Shown one piece after another: positions 31,661-43,096 of a DNA stretch of 64,000 bases (position 1 is its first letter; each line of letters begins with the position of its first letter). Below the pieces are notes generated by a model. That model saw nothing but the letters and a program-made list of their open reading frames with translations, had not been told where the DNA came from and ran no database searches. This DNA is from Agelas oroides (taxonomy: Eukaryota > Porifera > Demospongiae > Agelasida > Agelasidae): NCBI GenBank assembly GCA_949130485.1, contig OX422194.1:6088699-6152698 (forward strand). The letters run 5' to 3'. A program made the position numbers and the translations under genes.

Positions 31661-32208
31661 TAGTCTCGTGCCCAGACTATTTTTCGCACGTGGAGGGGAA
31701 AATGGTCTGGTCAACTGCATTTTTGTTCCAAGCGCCACGTTCATGGCGCTCCAATCAGATTGCTTCATGCCAATGACGACCAAAGAAGGGTAGGCAGTTG
31801 AAGTGCTATGCAGGAGACTAAGCCAGGTAGAACCAGAGAACGACCGCCGAATGGATGCCAGGACTTCTGTGAACGAGCGGTGTGTGTTTCTGAGCTTGAA
31901 AACTGGCAGTGTGAAGTTCCTGAGCTTTCAAATGTCGATAGGATTGTCTCAGGGCTTTCTGAGGTTGACAGAGGCTTCAGGTTTTGTGAATCTTCGTTTC
32001 TTGGTGTTCGGAAGCTCTGAGAAGGATAATTCCTGCAACGAGCCGTCTCTTTAGAGCTCTTTCGTAGTTTCAAGCTTTGTGTGACATCACATAACACATT
32101 TTTGAAGACGTTGCGTCACCAATTTTTAAACTGCACAGAACAAAAATGGAATAGGCAGTTGACCAGACTATTTTTCCCCTCAGCAAAAATAGTCTGGGCA
32201 CGAGACTA
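31661..32208. mobile_element. TAGTCTCG-ended element, 548 bp
   Basis: The ends TAGTCTCGTGCCCAGACTAT and inverse are flanked by GAACGATAG (31652-31660) and GAACGACAG (32209-32217), a 9-bp duplication with one change. Inner inverted words GGCAGTTGA and TGGTCTGGTCAACTGC follow. The interior (31800-32060) is GC-balanced and open in several frames, possibly captured sequence, but no domain is recognised. Confidence 0.8.
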
Positions 32209-32447
32209 GAACGACAGAGGCCGCGACCTTCAATGAACTCCGCCCCATTACCTTATCAAGCACCTCCCCACGCGCGCGTGGTCTGGGAACGAGACAACCC
32301 AGCGTGCCTTCACTCAGGACCTTTCAGAATGCAGTGCCATCACTATCACGCAGAACAGCAACATTAGTCACTACTTTTTGTATTTTCACAGTGCTACAAT
32401 GGTGTAAACATCTCAGTTGTTTATTATTTACTTCTGTATACAATCTT

Positions 32448-32590
32448 AGCTTACTGTATACTTGCATTAGCTTGCTGTATACTCACATTAGCTTGCTGTA
32501 TACTCACATTAGCTTACTGTATACTCACATTAGCTTACTGTATACTCACATTAGCTTACTGTATACTTACATTAGCTTGCTGTATACATG
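32448..32590. repeat. 21-bp minisatellite
   Basis: About seven copies of AGCTTACTGTATACTCACATT with G/A variants. Its length, a multiple of three, makes an artificial LLYTHIS protein repeat. Confidence 0.9.
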
Positions 32591-32993
32591 TTCAAATTTA
32601 TTGACAGTAAATGTGATTGCTTTGAACACTGTGCCCTCTGGTACAGGTGAATAAGTTAGCAGACGAGGTGAATAAGTTGGCAGACGAGGTTGGTATGAGA
32701 TTTATTAACCTGATATAAAGCAATCTGATTGGTCAGAACAGTACCATGAGCTCCTGGTCAGAATTATCAACATGGTACAATCAAGAATGTACTATGCCTA
32801 TGTTATATGCATAGCTACTTCTGACAGCCCAGGTAAGAAGATCCATGAGGCCCACTTGCTACACACATGCTGTCATCCAACATAGGTGCCACTAGAACAG
32901 GTGTAATCTCTCTCGTTGAACATGTCTTGAGTATGGTCAAGGTGAGCATATTTTCTCCAATCACATGTCCTAGGAATTAAAGTTTATTTCTCC

Positions 32994-33162
32994 CATCAGT
33001 ATCAACAACTGACCTGCTCCATCCATATGAGGCATCAGCTGAACCCTCTGCACTGCAGTTGAAGGTGACATTGGGCCACAATGTCACCATCTGACCTTGG
33101 ATATCGTCAGTCACTAAGGAGAATGCCACCATAATCGCCAATGCTATACCAAAGGGCATCAT
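32994..33162 (-). CDS. Possible signal-peptide plus Ig exon
   Basis: Read leftwards, an ATG gives MMPFGIALAIMVAFSLVTD, a plausible hydrophobic signal peptide, followed by IQGQMVTLWPNVTFNCSAEG and DASYGWSR, which look like strands A to C of an Ig domain. A GTCAGT donor follows the tryptophan segment. No downstream exon is seen at lower coordinates. If real it would be the start of an oppositely oriented surface-protein gene or a moved copy of one. Confidence 0.35.
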
Positions 33163-33179
33163 ACTTTTGGGTTTCTAAT

Positions 33180-34769
33180 ACACCCTTTGTGGTCTGCTCA
33201 AAAAACAAAACATGCTATTGCCCTTGGGCCATTTCAGCAACCACTTGAAGTACTTGACATTAGGCAAGGCTTACAAGATTGCGAACAGCTAGACAATCAG
33301 AGAAAGTTCAACATAGAATGTTGGTGTTGCAATGTTGGCAGTGGTGTGGAAATGACCAGGGGTGTGATCATAGGGTAAATTTTTTAATGAGTAAAATTTT
33401 CACGGTTTTTATGGATATTGTCTGGTTTACTACAATTTTATTCTGTAAAGACTTTTTATTCACAAACAAAGCATCTAACTAAGGAGATCTGTAAGCCCCA
33501 CTTGCTACACAGGTGCCGTCATCCACCATTACTGCCATGACTTCCTGTCTCAGTCTTTTCTAGCCTTGGTAGGTTCTTACTGAGACAGCCAATCTGACTG
33601 TCCTGGTAACCATAAACCAATTGGTCAGCTCCTCTGACGACTCTTCATGCTGTGAGTGACGTGCTCACTGGTGACCATGTCATCTGTTATAATAGATACA
33701 CCATTCCCAGGAATGCTACACCATACCTAAGTACTGAACTGAAAACTGAACTTTTAGCCTATTGGTACATTGAAGTACCTACTTTAGAGCTAGCACTGGA
33801 AACTACAGCCAAGGGTCCTTTCTGTGCTAATTTGTGACCCTAACCACACCCACTCATTAGCAAGCTTTCAATAGCACTGTGAATACCCCTCCAGACGGAA
33901 AACTATAGTGCCAGAAATGGAGCCCCCTACAAAGGAGAGAAATGGCCCGCCCAGTGTCAACTAAGACCTTTCTACAGCCAGCTACAACAACCACCATGCA
34001 CACAGCACCCATCCCTAAACTCACCTCCCCCTGTCCTACCCTTTCTGCTGGCCCTAAACCTATCTCCATAGTGTTAAATGACATCATGATTAAATGTCAA
34101 CTTAAATATAAGTCTTTTTGTTTAATGTTAACTTTTAGATGCACTCACTCAACCTTATTATTTACACAGTTGTGTAGTTGCATAATTATGTTGGAACTAT
34201 CTCGTGCAATTAGTGCTAGTTGTCGAAGTTTTTGTACCAAAAATAGAACTGTGGAACTATATATATTTAGAACTGGTAAGAAGAGTTAAACTATGTAACC
34301 ATCTGTAAAAAGCTTCCCAGCTTATTACATCTTCAAAGATAGCTACTTCAAAAGTTTTTGCTGTATTGGTTGAGTACTGTCCCTACTTTACGTTGAGAGT
34401 AATTTTTGTTGTGCTAGGTTGAATTCTTTGTGAGAAATCTGATGTTTCATACAACATGCCCACCACAACTAATAGTATCCCATAACCTTAAACACTGCTT
34501 ATCAGGTTCTCTGTGCACAACATAGAGAAACACTACATACCATACCAAATTTTCTTAGCTTCAGTCAGTCATTACTGAGCTGTTTCCATTTGCTTTCACT
34601 TAGCATTGTCATAACCAGAATTTGTACTTATGGTGCAATTGCACTCCAGGCTACCTCTATACCAAACTGCTTTAGTAGTGCCATTCCCTATTTAACCAAT
34701 GTGCCCCATCACCTTTTCTTTGTATATTTGTGGGTTGCCATCATCAGTTTGCCTGCTTGTTACCTTCAG
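33180..34769. other. Intron with repeat fragments
   Basis: A CCACTTGCTACACA word recurs at 32848 and 33498. A segment around 33838-34070 (CCACACCCACTCATTAGCAA, CACCTCCCCCTGTCCTACCC) recurs near 44925-45000 and 45585-45615. No exon of the Ig array is found before 34770. Confidence 0.45.
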
Positions 34770-35057
34770 GTTTCCCCAGTGTAACCAGTCTGAGATATGA
34801 TAACCAGTCCAGGACCCTTACCTGCACCTCCACTGGTGGACCTGCTACTACTGTCACCTGGAGGAGGAATGGAGCTGTGATAACTCTCAATCCTACCTAC
34901 CAGCAGACCAAGAGAGTAGTTGATCTTGTTACAAGTACCTACCAGACAGTGCTCACCATTGACTCATCCGTGTGTGAGAGTGGCATTGTGGGTACATACA
35001 GCTGCACAGTGGAAAATGCTAGGAGAAGATCATCAATGATGGTGGTCATATCTAATG
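34770..35057 (+). CDS. Ig domain exon, S type, cassette 2
   Basis: The acceptor CTTCAG ends at 34769 and the donor GTGAGT starts at 35058; 288 nt, phase 1-1. FPSVTSLRYDNQSRTLTCTS, TVTWRRNGAVITLN and GIVGTYSCTVENARR give both cysteines and the tryptophan. It is almost identical to the exon at 1213 at nucleotide level, including the intronic CTTCAG edge, which points to duplication of a segment rather than of the exon alone. Confidence 0.9.
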
Positions 35058-35411
35058 GTGAGTCAACCTAAAGACATACGTACATGCATGCTGTTGCTGC
35101 CCTGATTGTATAGACTAGTGTACATGCAAGCAGAAATCCTCATGCAAAGCAGAACCACTATTTTGTTGTGAGTAGTTCAAAAGTCTACTCTAGATAATAT
35201 CCTAGGCATTTATGAGCCATACATACCAGTACACGTAATGTGATTCTACTGTAGGAAAAAAACGGCTATACACTTACCTAGCTTGCGAAAGCAGGCCTTC
35301 GCATTTCCACATACTTATATTCTTATGATTCTAATTTTAGTAAGAAATTCAATTTCAGGAATTCATCTAACATAAGGTCACAACCTAATTATTTAAGATT
35401 ACGTAGTACTG

Positions 35412-35875
35412 TAGTCTCGTGAAAGAGCGGCCACACTCAAAAGAGCACCCACTCCCTACTTGTGGCTCAATTTTCTTTATAGGGTCAAAGTTTACTGGAA
35501 TGAGTGCCTACCCTGGAGAGAGCTTCATGACCGCACTCGTGGAGTTTGAGAAGCACAGCTGAAGTAGGAAACTTACTTCACCGAAGGTTGCCACACGGCA
35601 GCTTTGCATAGACAGACATAGCTAATGCGGTGCACACTGCGAGCTACATCATGCTCACCGTGACATGGTGCCGTCAGGACTCAACTTTGAAGCCACTGGT
35701 GGTTCCGTTGTACGTTTTTGTTTGTCCCGTTAATTACTTCGAGGGCATCAAGTCGCTGTAAACATGACATGGGCTCTCTTTTGTGGTTAAATCTGGAACA
35801 CTCGAAAGAGCGCCCACTCTCCTCTTTGGCAGACTTGAAAGGTGCTCTGCCCATGGGCGCTCTTTCACGAGACTA
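35412..35875. mobile_element. TAGTCTCGTGAAAGAGCG element
   Basis: The ends TAGTCTCGTGAAAGAGCG and CGCTCTTTCACGAGACTA are inverted. It shares words with 49548-50058 in the opposite orientation (GCCCATGGGC, AAGTCTGCCAAAGAGG, CCCATGTCATGTTTACAGC). No clear target duplication. Confidence 0.7.
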
Positions 35876-36015
35876 CGGTATTAGAATAGCAGGTAATATG
35901 TAACTCATAGTAATAGAAGCAGACTAAAATAGTTTTCTGAATATTGTTTCACCTAGAACTGAGAGCTCACTCAAGTTTGCTTCAGTAATTTGTTTGTGTT
36001 CATTTCTGCTTTCAG

Positions 36016-36309
36016 TCGCACTCCCCTCTGCTCCTAACATAATGGTGGTCTCTCCGTCTTCCACATCCATCAATCTCACCTGGACCCAACAAGAGAGGGA
36101 AGTTGTGGAGAACTATGAGATAACATTCTCCTACCAGCGACCTTGTGACGGATTTAATCATACCAACATGACTATTGTGGCTTGTACTACCAGGCAGTAC
36201 ACACTAACAGGACTGCAGGAGATCAGTAACTACACTGTGACTGTGGTGGCAGTAAACAGTGCTGGGAGGAGTGAGGAGAGCAGTGTGAATGTTGTAACCT
36301 TGGCAGATG
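36016..36309 (+). CDS. FN3 domain exon, cassette 2
   Basis: The acceptor CTTTCAG ends at 36015 and the donor GTACGT starts at 36310; 294 nt, phase 1-1. ALPSAPNIMVVSPSSTSINL, TWTQQEREVVENYEITF, LTGLQEISNYTVTVVAVN and SAGRSEES show the FN3 core. It is the close paralogue of 11262. Cassette 3 has no recognisable copy in the equivalent place, between 49462 and 53814. Confidence 0.9.
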
Positions 36310-38408
36310 GTACGTATGTCAGTACCATACTATGGAAATTTGTAACTGTAATAATTTTATAATGTGATTAATGCGGATCACGTAGAATTGCAAATGCAAC
36401 CAAATTCTTAATTGGTGCAGTTTGTGGGCAAGGTTTTATTGAAGACTAAGTTATTGATAGCAGTAACTAGCTTTCCCAGAAGCAGCAGCATAACAAAGCT
36501 GAGACACCATTGCTGACAGTGTTGTGATGAGCTGCATGCGTGTTGTGCTTGAAGGATGGTTGGTGTCGTTTTCAGTCTACAGTGGTGCTAAACATTGACA
36601 TCATGTGGCAGTAGGCATCTGCTTGTAAGTGCAGACTGGTCAACCAGTCCCTATTCTAGCCATCAGTGCCCTGGCATCATGACAGCTAGCTGATATAGCA
36701 AGAAGCACAGTCAACACAAAACTTTGTCTCACATTACGTAGTGAAGTCAAAATGCCTAAAGGTGTGGTTGTAGCTCAACATGTGGTGCAGTGAATTACAG
36801 TTAAAGATTGACTTTTACAAAATAGAAGAGTAGCTTCGTGTCAAGATAGCTAGTTTGGCAACTGTCAAATCCTGCATGGTCATAGGTACAATTCATTGGT
36901 GGAAATTGTTGGTGCCCTTTGCAGTTGCCATAGGTTAGCTCTCAATCTTAGCAGTTAAACTGTAGATACTTCAATCACAACTGCTATCAGGTCCTCTTGG
37001 AGAAAGAAATAAATTGGGTCTGGCCAGGACTTGAACCTGAGTCTTCTGAATTTCTGTCAGATGGCTCTACTGACTGAGCCACTAGAGGCCTGATATTGAT
37101 AGGCCAATTTGTGTGCTCTCAGGCACCAGAAATCTGCAGGAGGCTGGACTTACTTTGTAGAGTAAGTTACGGACCCATGTAAAATTGGACATTCTACACC
37201 AAGCCTAAGTGCTGAACCCAGGCAAGTAATGCATCAATTTGTAGCACACGGTGCTCGTGAACAATGGTCAGACACCATTTCTTGTCTACGCTGGAGGTGA
37301 AATCACTGGCATTTGAGTCACAGCTATGTTCAGACTTTAGCAATGTTTTAGGCCAATAGCCTTTGTGTGCACACACACTTGAGCAGATTTTCCAGAGTTT
37401 TTTATATTGCTGGAAAGGATCAGTCTTCTGCTAGTCAGTGTCTGCTGCAAAGCAAGAGCATGGGCACTGCTCCTACTATTTTCACAGTATGCAGAGGGAA
37501 AAACAAATAGCTTTTTTTTTTTACTAAATACTGGTTTCAGTGGAATCTACAAACACTGACAAATTGATTGGCACAAGCCCTGTGTTTGTGTGATGTACTA
37601 GTGTGGAGATATGTGTGAGTATAACAAGAGGAATCACAAATCGTCACTCAATGAGAACTTTCATAGGATAAAATCTTCACATTGTGACTGGCTAAGCCTG
37701 CACTACAATTACTTACTAGTTTCAGCACTTATAGGCTTGATGCAGGGTGTCCAAATATACATGGTGTGCGAAGACCTGTAACTTACTCTATGTACTATGT
37801 AGAACACTTAGTCAGGCGCTGTATTTGATAGTGAAAGATAGGACAAATAGCTTCAACATTATTTCAATGAAAAATTTACACTCTGACTGCAAGATGGCTC
37901 TCCTTCACTTCTTTAAGAGCATTGAACATCATCCCAGGTCTAAGCTGCCAAAATCCACAGGAACACTTTAAAAAAGAGATAGCTAACTTTACGTGCAGTA
38001 TCTGCTGTAAAAAAATGAAGTGGCTGCATTGCAGCAATCTGGAGTGAAGGTACAGACGTACAAATGTACTTATATGAAAGTAGGCAGACAACCACGAGCT
38101 TGAGCAGATGACCATGTGATAGATAGAAGTAGTCTTTGTATGCCACGTCTATAGTTCATTACGTTAGCCACATGTGGCATGGTTTAGGCGGCGTACAGCA
38201 TATTCAAACCCCTTTGTAGGTTAGCTACTTAGTTAGCACTTCTCATAGCAGCTACTATGCATAACATTACTGCACACCTGAAAAGCGGAGACCATTTATA
38301 GATTTGTCATTTAGTACCACTTTCCTTGTTACTGTGAATGAAAGTTTTACGTACATCATGACACATAAAAATATGCACTTAGATTGGATGTCCATTACAA
38401 GATATAAC
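36310..38408. other. Intron, mostly unremarkable
   Basis: No gene is recognised. A tRNA-like repeat is at 37021-37091. A T run lies at 37511-37520. The frames at 37747-38146 carry no known motif. Confidence 0.45.
37021..37091 (-). repeat. tRNA-like SINE fragment
   Basis: Read on the - strand it contains an A-box-like TGGCTCAGTCAGTAGAGC, a five-pair stem TCTGA/TCAGA around CAGAAAT, and a B box GGTTCAAGTCC. The acceptor ends do not pair well, so it is a tRNA-derived repeat rather than a tRNA gene. Confidence 0.5.
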
Positions 38409-38478
38409 TAGCCTCGTTCCCAGGCCCCACCCAGCTTTCCGTCGCTTCGCACGTGGGGAGAGCCTGGGAACAAGGCTA
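38409..38478. mobile_element. AGCCTCG-family minimal element, 70 bp
   Basis: TAGCCTCGTTCCCAGGCCCC and an inverse ending GGGAACAAGGCTA flank a CCGTCGCTTCGCACG core. The direct repeat AGATATAAC lies on both sides (38400-38408 and 38479-38487). Confidence 0.88.
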
Positions 38479-38635
38479 AGATATAACTATGGCATGACTT
38501 ACAATACTACTCTACATGTGTTGCTACGTAGGAAGCTATAGTATAAATAGATTATCAGTGCCTGCATAATTATGGGATTGTTGACTTGTCTGCTAACCAT
38601 GTAACCCTACCTCTTTGTTCTGCAACATTGTTTAG

Positions 38636-38956
38636 GCGCAGTGGTCCCTACATTGGATGTTACCATCAGCCATGGTGGTGGTCCCTTCATTGCTGGACTG
38701 TCTTACAACCTCACCTGCACTGTCACACTGGAGAATACAACCAGAACCCCGACTGTTGGATGGTTGGGCCCCCTCAACAACTCACTAGACAATAACAGTA
38801 ACATCACTGTGGGGGATACAGTGACAGTGAACTGCTCCACCTATACCACCATCCTACAGTTCACTACTCTACGCACATCTGATGGTGGACAGTACAGCTG
38901 CCAGGCTACCATCGGAGCTGTCAACAACACTGCTGCTGTAAACATCACTGTGCTAA
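38636..38956 (+). CDS. Ig domain exon, cassette 2 (paralogue of 16971)
   Basis: The acceptor GTTTAG ends at 38635 and the donor GTAAGA starts at 38957; 321 nt, phase 1-1. AVVPTLDVTISHGGG, AGLSYNLTCTVTLENTTR, PTVGWLGPLNN, TILQFTTLRTSDGGQYSCQA and NITVLS. It has many N-linked sequons (NNS, NNT, NCS, NIT) and is the near twin of 16971. Confidence 0.9.
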
Positions 38957-39104
38957 GTAAGAACATACTGTTATAGCACGAAGTAATGAGTAGCCTTGTT
39001 CTCCCTTTATAATGTGACTGACAGTACAGCTATTTTTACTAACTCGTACAGAACCACTGTCTGCTGTACGGATACAACACATAATAGTTTACTGTATAGC
39101 AAGT

Positions 39105-39585
39105 ATTTTCGTGGGGGAGTAATTTTCACATTTTTTTGCGGTTGAGTGTGATCCGCAAAAACTTAACCTGCGAAAGTTTGTGACTCGTATCCATGTGCGT
39201 GACAGTTGTGTCCATGAAACATGTAATTGCTACAATAGCCATCCTGTGAAAACGGTTACCAAACTCCAAGGGCCCACTCTCTTTATTGGTTTACCCACAG
39301 AAAACGTGACGTTCAAACCAAACTGCAATTTGCAGTAGCCTGCTGCTGTCCGTGCCTAGTCTCACCCAAGCCAGCCCACTTTCACTTGCGATACTAGTCC
39401 ACATACTGCTAACGAGTGCGTCCATAACCATAATACTGCACAACTTGATGGAGGTCTCTGTTGCGAGCATCTCTGGTAGCTATAAACTAGCTTACTTTGC
39501 TCTTGGTGAATGTCAATATTGATAAATGAATTTCAAAAATTTGCTTTCTGCAAAAATTTAACTCACGAAAATTTTTCATAATACA
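39105..39585. mobile_element. AAATTTTCG-ended MITE, third copy
   Basis: The left end GTATTTTCGTGGGGGAGTAA and GCGGTTGAGTG/GATCCGCAAA words, and the right end GCAAAAATTTAACTCACGAA, form inverted termini like those at 10752 and 23722. The interior is not coding. Confidence 0.55.
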
Positions 39586-39624
39586 ATGGATTGTGGTTCC
39601 ATGAAAATTTAGCCCAGCAAAAAA

Positions 39625-40720
39625 AAACAGAAACAATGAAAGGCACTGAAGTGCCAAACCCTCAGTGCAGCAGTGCATGTGATTGTACTTGTGTGTTAAC
39701 TTGAATCGATCACTGTCTCGTGAACAATAGTATCATGACGTTTGCTCTCGAGTTGATATGGCACGCTTTTTGATATTAATTCATTCCTAACTGTCTGTCC
39801 TCGAATCTGTTCTGATAGCTAGGCACTTGGGCCTAATATTAACACAGTGCAGTACATTGTGGTTATTTGACATCATGCAACCTACATTAACACAGCTATG
39901 CAATATGACATTGCATTGTGGTCATTACATCTATACTATATTTAGAGCAGCAATACGTCATTGTTACTATTTATACACACATGACACAGCACAGTGACTA
40001 AGTTATGACTTAGCAATAATAACTATCTCATGCTTACTTTGTGCATTCTATCTCGCTCTTTTCTCTGCACAGTTTGCTCAAAGGTTTCAGAGTCTCTCAT
40101 GCTTGCCATGCGCATTCTGTTTTGTTCCTGCCTATACAAAGTTCGCTCACGAGTTTCTGACGCTCTTTCACAGGCCTTGTGCAACTTATCTTTAGCTTTC
40201 CTAGCTGATTTCACACTATCTGATTCTACTGATCTCATACGTTTCATAGCTTTCTCTCACAAATTACACTCTGCTTTTCGTTTGGATCGAAAGACATGAT
40301 CACAGCATTCACATGTCTTCCGTCTTACAGGTACAGCAGCTTTACACCTTTGTTGGAGGCATACATACTGCCAATGGCCAATAATCGAACTCGCAAAGAA
40401 CGTCTCTCCCAAGAACAAAATCGCCGCTAGCCACGTGGTCCAGATTCATACACATGCGCGTTTTCGGCGGAGTAAAAAATGGCCGACTTATCACGTAGCC
40501 GTACCAACAGGAAACACTCTAGCTTCGCAACAAAGCATTTTCAGAGAAAATCGCTTAAAATTTTCGACCTTCATCCGCCGCTGAGAAGGTTAGTATTGTT
40601 TGTGGCACGAATAATCACGTATAAAGTGAGATGTTGAGTAACAGACATACAGACAGACAGACAGACACATAGACTAAGTACCGTAACCCTCGCAGCGCAT
40701 GCGCGCCGAGGGTTAACTAT
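39625..40720 (-). mobile_element. Helitron-like element, copy 3 (inverted)
   Basis: Read on the - strand it begins with GTTAACCCTCGGCGCGCATG near 40715 and a GT(C)TGTCTGT microsatellite (40645-40668), carries the RASET-type frame at 40023-40247 and ends with the hairpin GGCACTTCAGTGCC at about 39636-39649. The arrangement matches copies 1 and 2 in reverse. Confidence 0.5.
40023..40247 (-). pseudogene. Helitron-type N-terminal repeat ORF fragment
   Basis: The 75-aa frame starts MKRMRSVESDSVKSARKAKD and contains KACERASETRERTL, NRMRMASMRDSETFEQTVQR and DRMHKVSMR: three imperfect units of about 21 residues with an R-x-S-E-T-x-E-Q core. This is the basic repeat region seen in front of Helitron helicase proteins of marine invertebrates. 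It breaks off after the third unit. Confidence 0.5.
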
Positions 40721-40724
40721 ACAG

Positions 40725-41320
40725 TACTGTACATTAAATTAGTGCCACCCTAAGGTAGTAGTTATGGCAGATTTTTATAGTTCTGCGTAGCTAACAGTGC
40801 ATAACAGCTTTGACGTGCTATACAATCAGTAGTGCAAGTGAAATGTTACAAAAATCGGGCTACGTACGTAAAGTACAGAAGCATTACAGGAAGTGGGCAA
40901 TAATTGGGGGGAAATAGGCAACAATAATTATTAGAAATACTCAAGAGACACAACACACAGAACAAAAGGGAGAGTAGGAGAATTGGGAGGTAAGGGGAGG
41001 TGATTGTTAGTTCATGGCAGATTCAGGGTGGTTGAGGCTTTGACCAGAAGGTTGTAGTTCTGCACTGGGTGATAGCTCCTCTCAATGATGATGTATTTGG
41101 GGTACCCATTCAGTCTTCAGGGCCACATTACTCACTTCTTGGTCCTGGTCTGTGACAGGTGATGAAGGCCAGGTGACAATTTGTATGAGAGATGATTAGA
41201 TATCATTTTACAAGAGTGAAAATAGAACACAGTCAAACTGAACTTTTGGCCTTCAGAAGTATGGTTCACAAATGTGTTATTCTAGGGGTTATCTATTCTA
41301 AACTGATTGAACTTTTACTG
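40725..41320. other. Intron, no recognised gene
   Basis: The stretch has purine-rich patches (GGGAGAGTAGGAG, GGTAAGGGGAGG) but no ORF with a known motif and no clear inverted repeat. Confidence 0.4.
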
Positions 41321-42400
41321 AAAACAAGTCACAAAAAAGTTTTCTCAACGAAAACAAGCACATGTAGGGATGGAACCCTCAAAAACCAGCCAAACAAGAT
41401 AGGAACAACACCACAATACTTTTACACCATCCCTACATCTTGTGCCATTTTGCCGACTATGCATTGTGTTTGTTACTTGTGTGTACAGAAGGGTTGTCTT
41501 GGGCATGGAAGGCTGTGGGATGAGCAGTACTGGGTGTGTAGTGCATGTTGTGTATGGAGGGTGGGTTGTGTTGTGGGTGGCTGTAACTTTGTTGCGGTTG
41601 AGTGTGGCAGGCATGGTTAGCTAGTTTAATATGTAGAAGCTGTGGGGTGCAAGGTCAGTGCTGAGTCTGTGTGGCATGTTGGAGTGGGTTGCGTATGTTG
41701 TGGGCTTTTGTAGCTGCTGGGCATGGCAGGTAAGGGTTGTCTTGTAAGTGGAAGGCTGTGGTGTGAGCAGTACTGGGTCGGTCCGTAGTTAATGACATGG
41801 TGGTGTGTTTGAAGGGTTTGTGGGGTAGGTAGCTAGTTGTAGGGAGAAAGGTTGTTTGTTGGTTTGTGGGTGTAGCTGGTGTGCAGTGTTGTTTTAGTTA
41901 ACTATAACTTTAACTAAATATGTTTTAGTGTGGCCTTTGTAAAATTTAGTTAACCAAAAGTACAACTAAAATTTCTTGCTAACTTGGGAACTATAACTAA
42001 AATGTCCAAGGACGTACAAGAAGAAACCATAACTGTACTAAAACAGAATACAGCCTGTTTTCAACAATAAGTGTAACTAAATACCTTTTAGTAAGGGGTT
42101 TTAGAGTTTCAGTGGTTGAAACTATAACTAACTAAAAATTTTGTAAAACCAGGGAACTGTAACTAAACTAAACCAAAAGTATTTGCTAAATAAAAACTAA
42201 CTATAACTAAACTAAAAGCACAAACCCCATACTAAAATTTGAAGGGTTTTGTGGTGTACGTGGTTGGCAAAATGGCACAAGATGTAGGGATGGTGTAAAA
42301 GTATTGTGGTGTTGTTCCTATCTTGTTTGGCTGGTTTTTGAGGGTTCCATCCCTACATGTGCTTGTTTTCATTGAGAAAACTTTTTTGTGACTTGTTTGC
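41321..42400. mobile_element. Foldback element with CATCCCTACATC arms, 1.1 kb
   Basis: The left arm (41321-41470) and right arm (42262-42400) are close inverses. Both carry AAAACAAGTCACAAAAAAGT, TGTAGGGATGGAACCCTCAA, AAACAAGATAGGAACAACAC and CACCATCCCTACATCTTG. The spacer contains GT-rich sequence and a stretch of TAACTATAACTAAA words (41900-42225). A TTTTG pentamer tract follows at 42405-42436. Confidence 0.85.
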
Positions 42401-42556
42401 TTTGTTTTTGTTTTGTTTTGTTTTGTTTTGTTTTGTTCTACATGTATATTAGTCTATCCACACCTAATACATGACTTATCCTTTACAGAGTTTAGCATGG
42501 TGTTTGCAACACACAGGCATAAAGCGTTGAAGTTAGTAGCTGTGTTTGGTTGGTAA

Positions 42557-43096
42557 TTAAATGGGTGTGAAGGTGGAAGCTGCCCTTCCTTTCTCAGGGT
42601 CCTCCCAATAGCGGGTATGGGAGGACGCCCAGGAAGATGCCCTTTTGGTTTCAGAGTCCTCCCAATAATGGGTATGGGAGGATACCCTGGAAGATGCCCT
42701 TTTCATCTCAGGGTCCTTCCAATAACGAGCACGGGAGAACGCCCTTTTCGTCTCAGGGTCCTTCCAATAACAGGCATGGGAGGACGTCCTTTTCGTCTCA
42801 GGGTCCTTCCAATAACAGGCATGGGAGGACGCCCTTTTTGTCTCAGGGTCCTTCCAATAACAGGCATGGGAGGACGCCCGGGAAGATGCCCTGTGTTTCT
42901 CCGGGTCCTTCCAGTAATTATTACGGGACGCTTGCCTTTTTTTTTTCTTTGTTTCGCAGGTAGTTCTGCTTGTCCTGCCCTCGTTTCTTATGGACATTAC
43001 GCATATTGCGTTCGATGTAAAGTGCAGCACAACCACGTCAACTGATCCACGAAACCAGATTTGCAAACTGCAACGCTCAATTCTCACCTTCTCCAC
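42557..43096 (-). CDS. Repeat protein ORF with YWKDPETKRASS units
   Basis: The 179-aa frame starts MEKVRIERCSLQIWFRGSVD, has a basic patch (TKKKKRQASRNN) and then seven tandem units of 15-24 residues with core Y-W-K/E-D-P/S-E-x-K-R-A-S-S. The DNA repeat is regular in multiples of three and amino-acid changes are conservative, as expected from a coding minisatellite. D-P-E-K-x-R repeats of this type occur next to Helitron-like and other invertebrate element proteins. The stop follows directly after the array. Host function is not suggested. Confidence 0.4.
   Translation of the reverse strand: MEKVRIERCSLQIWFRGSVDVVVLHFTSNAICVMSIRNEGRTSRTTCETKKKKRQASRNNYWKDPEKHRASSRASSHACYWKDPETKRASSHACYWKDPETKRTSSHACYWKDPETKRAFSRARYWKDPEMKRASSRVSSHTHYWEDSETKRASSWASSHTRYWEDPEKGRAASTFTPI
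42590..42930. repeat. 45-75 bp tandem repeat within the 42557 ORF
   Basis: Seven copies of a unit built on TCAGGGTCCTTCCAATAACA plus GGCATGGGAGGACGCC; longer units add GGAAGATGCC. Confidence 0.9.

Noticed and set aside
32304-32654. 116-aa frame with LLYTHIS repeats
   Set aside because: Produced by a 21-bp minisatellite; no upstream or downstream coding support.
35412-35875. Exact target duplication around the TAGTCTC element
   Set aside because: The flanks GTAGTACTG and CGGTATTAG do not match, so no duplication is claimed for this copy.
42617-43045. + strand 142-aa and 108-aa repeat frames
   Set aside because: Shadow translations of the tandem repeat; the - strand frame has the more protein-like, conserved unit.
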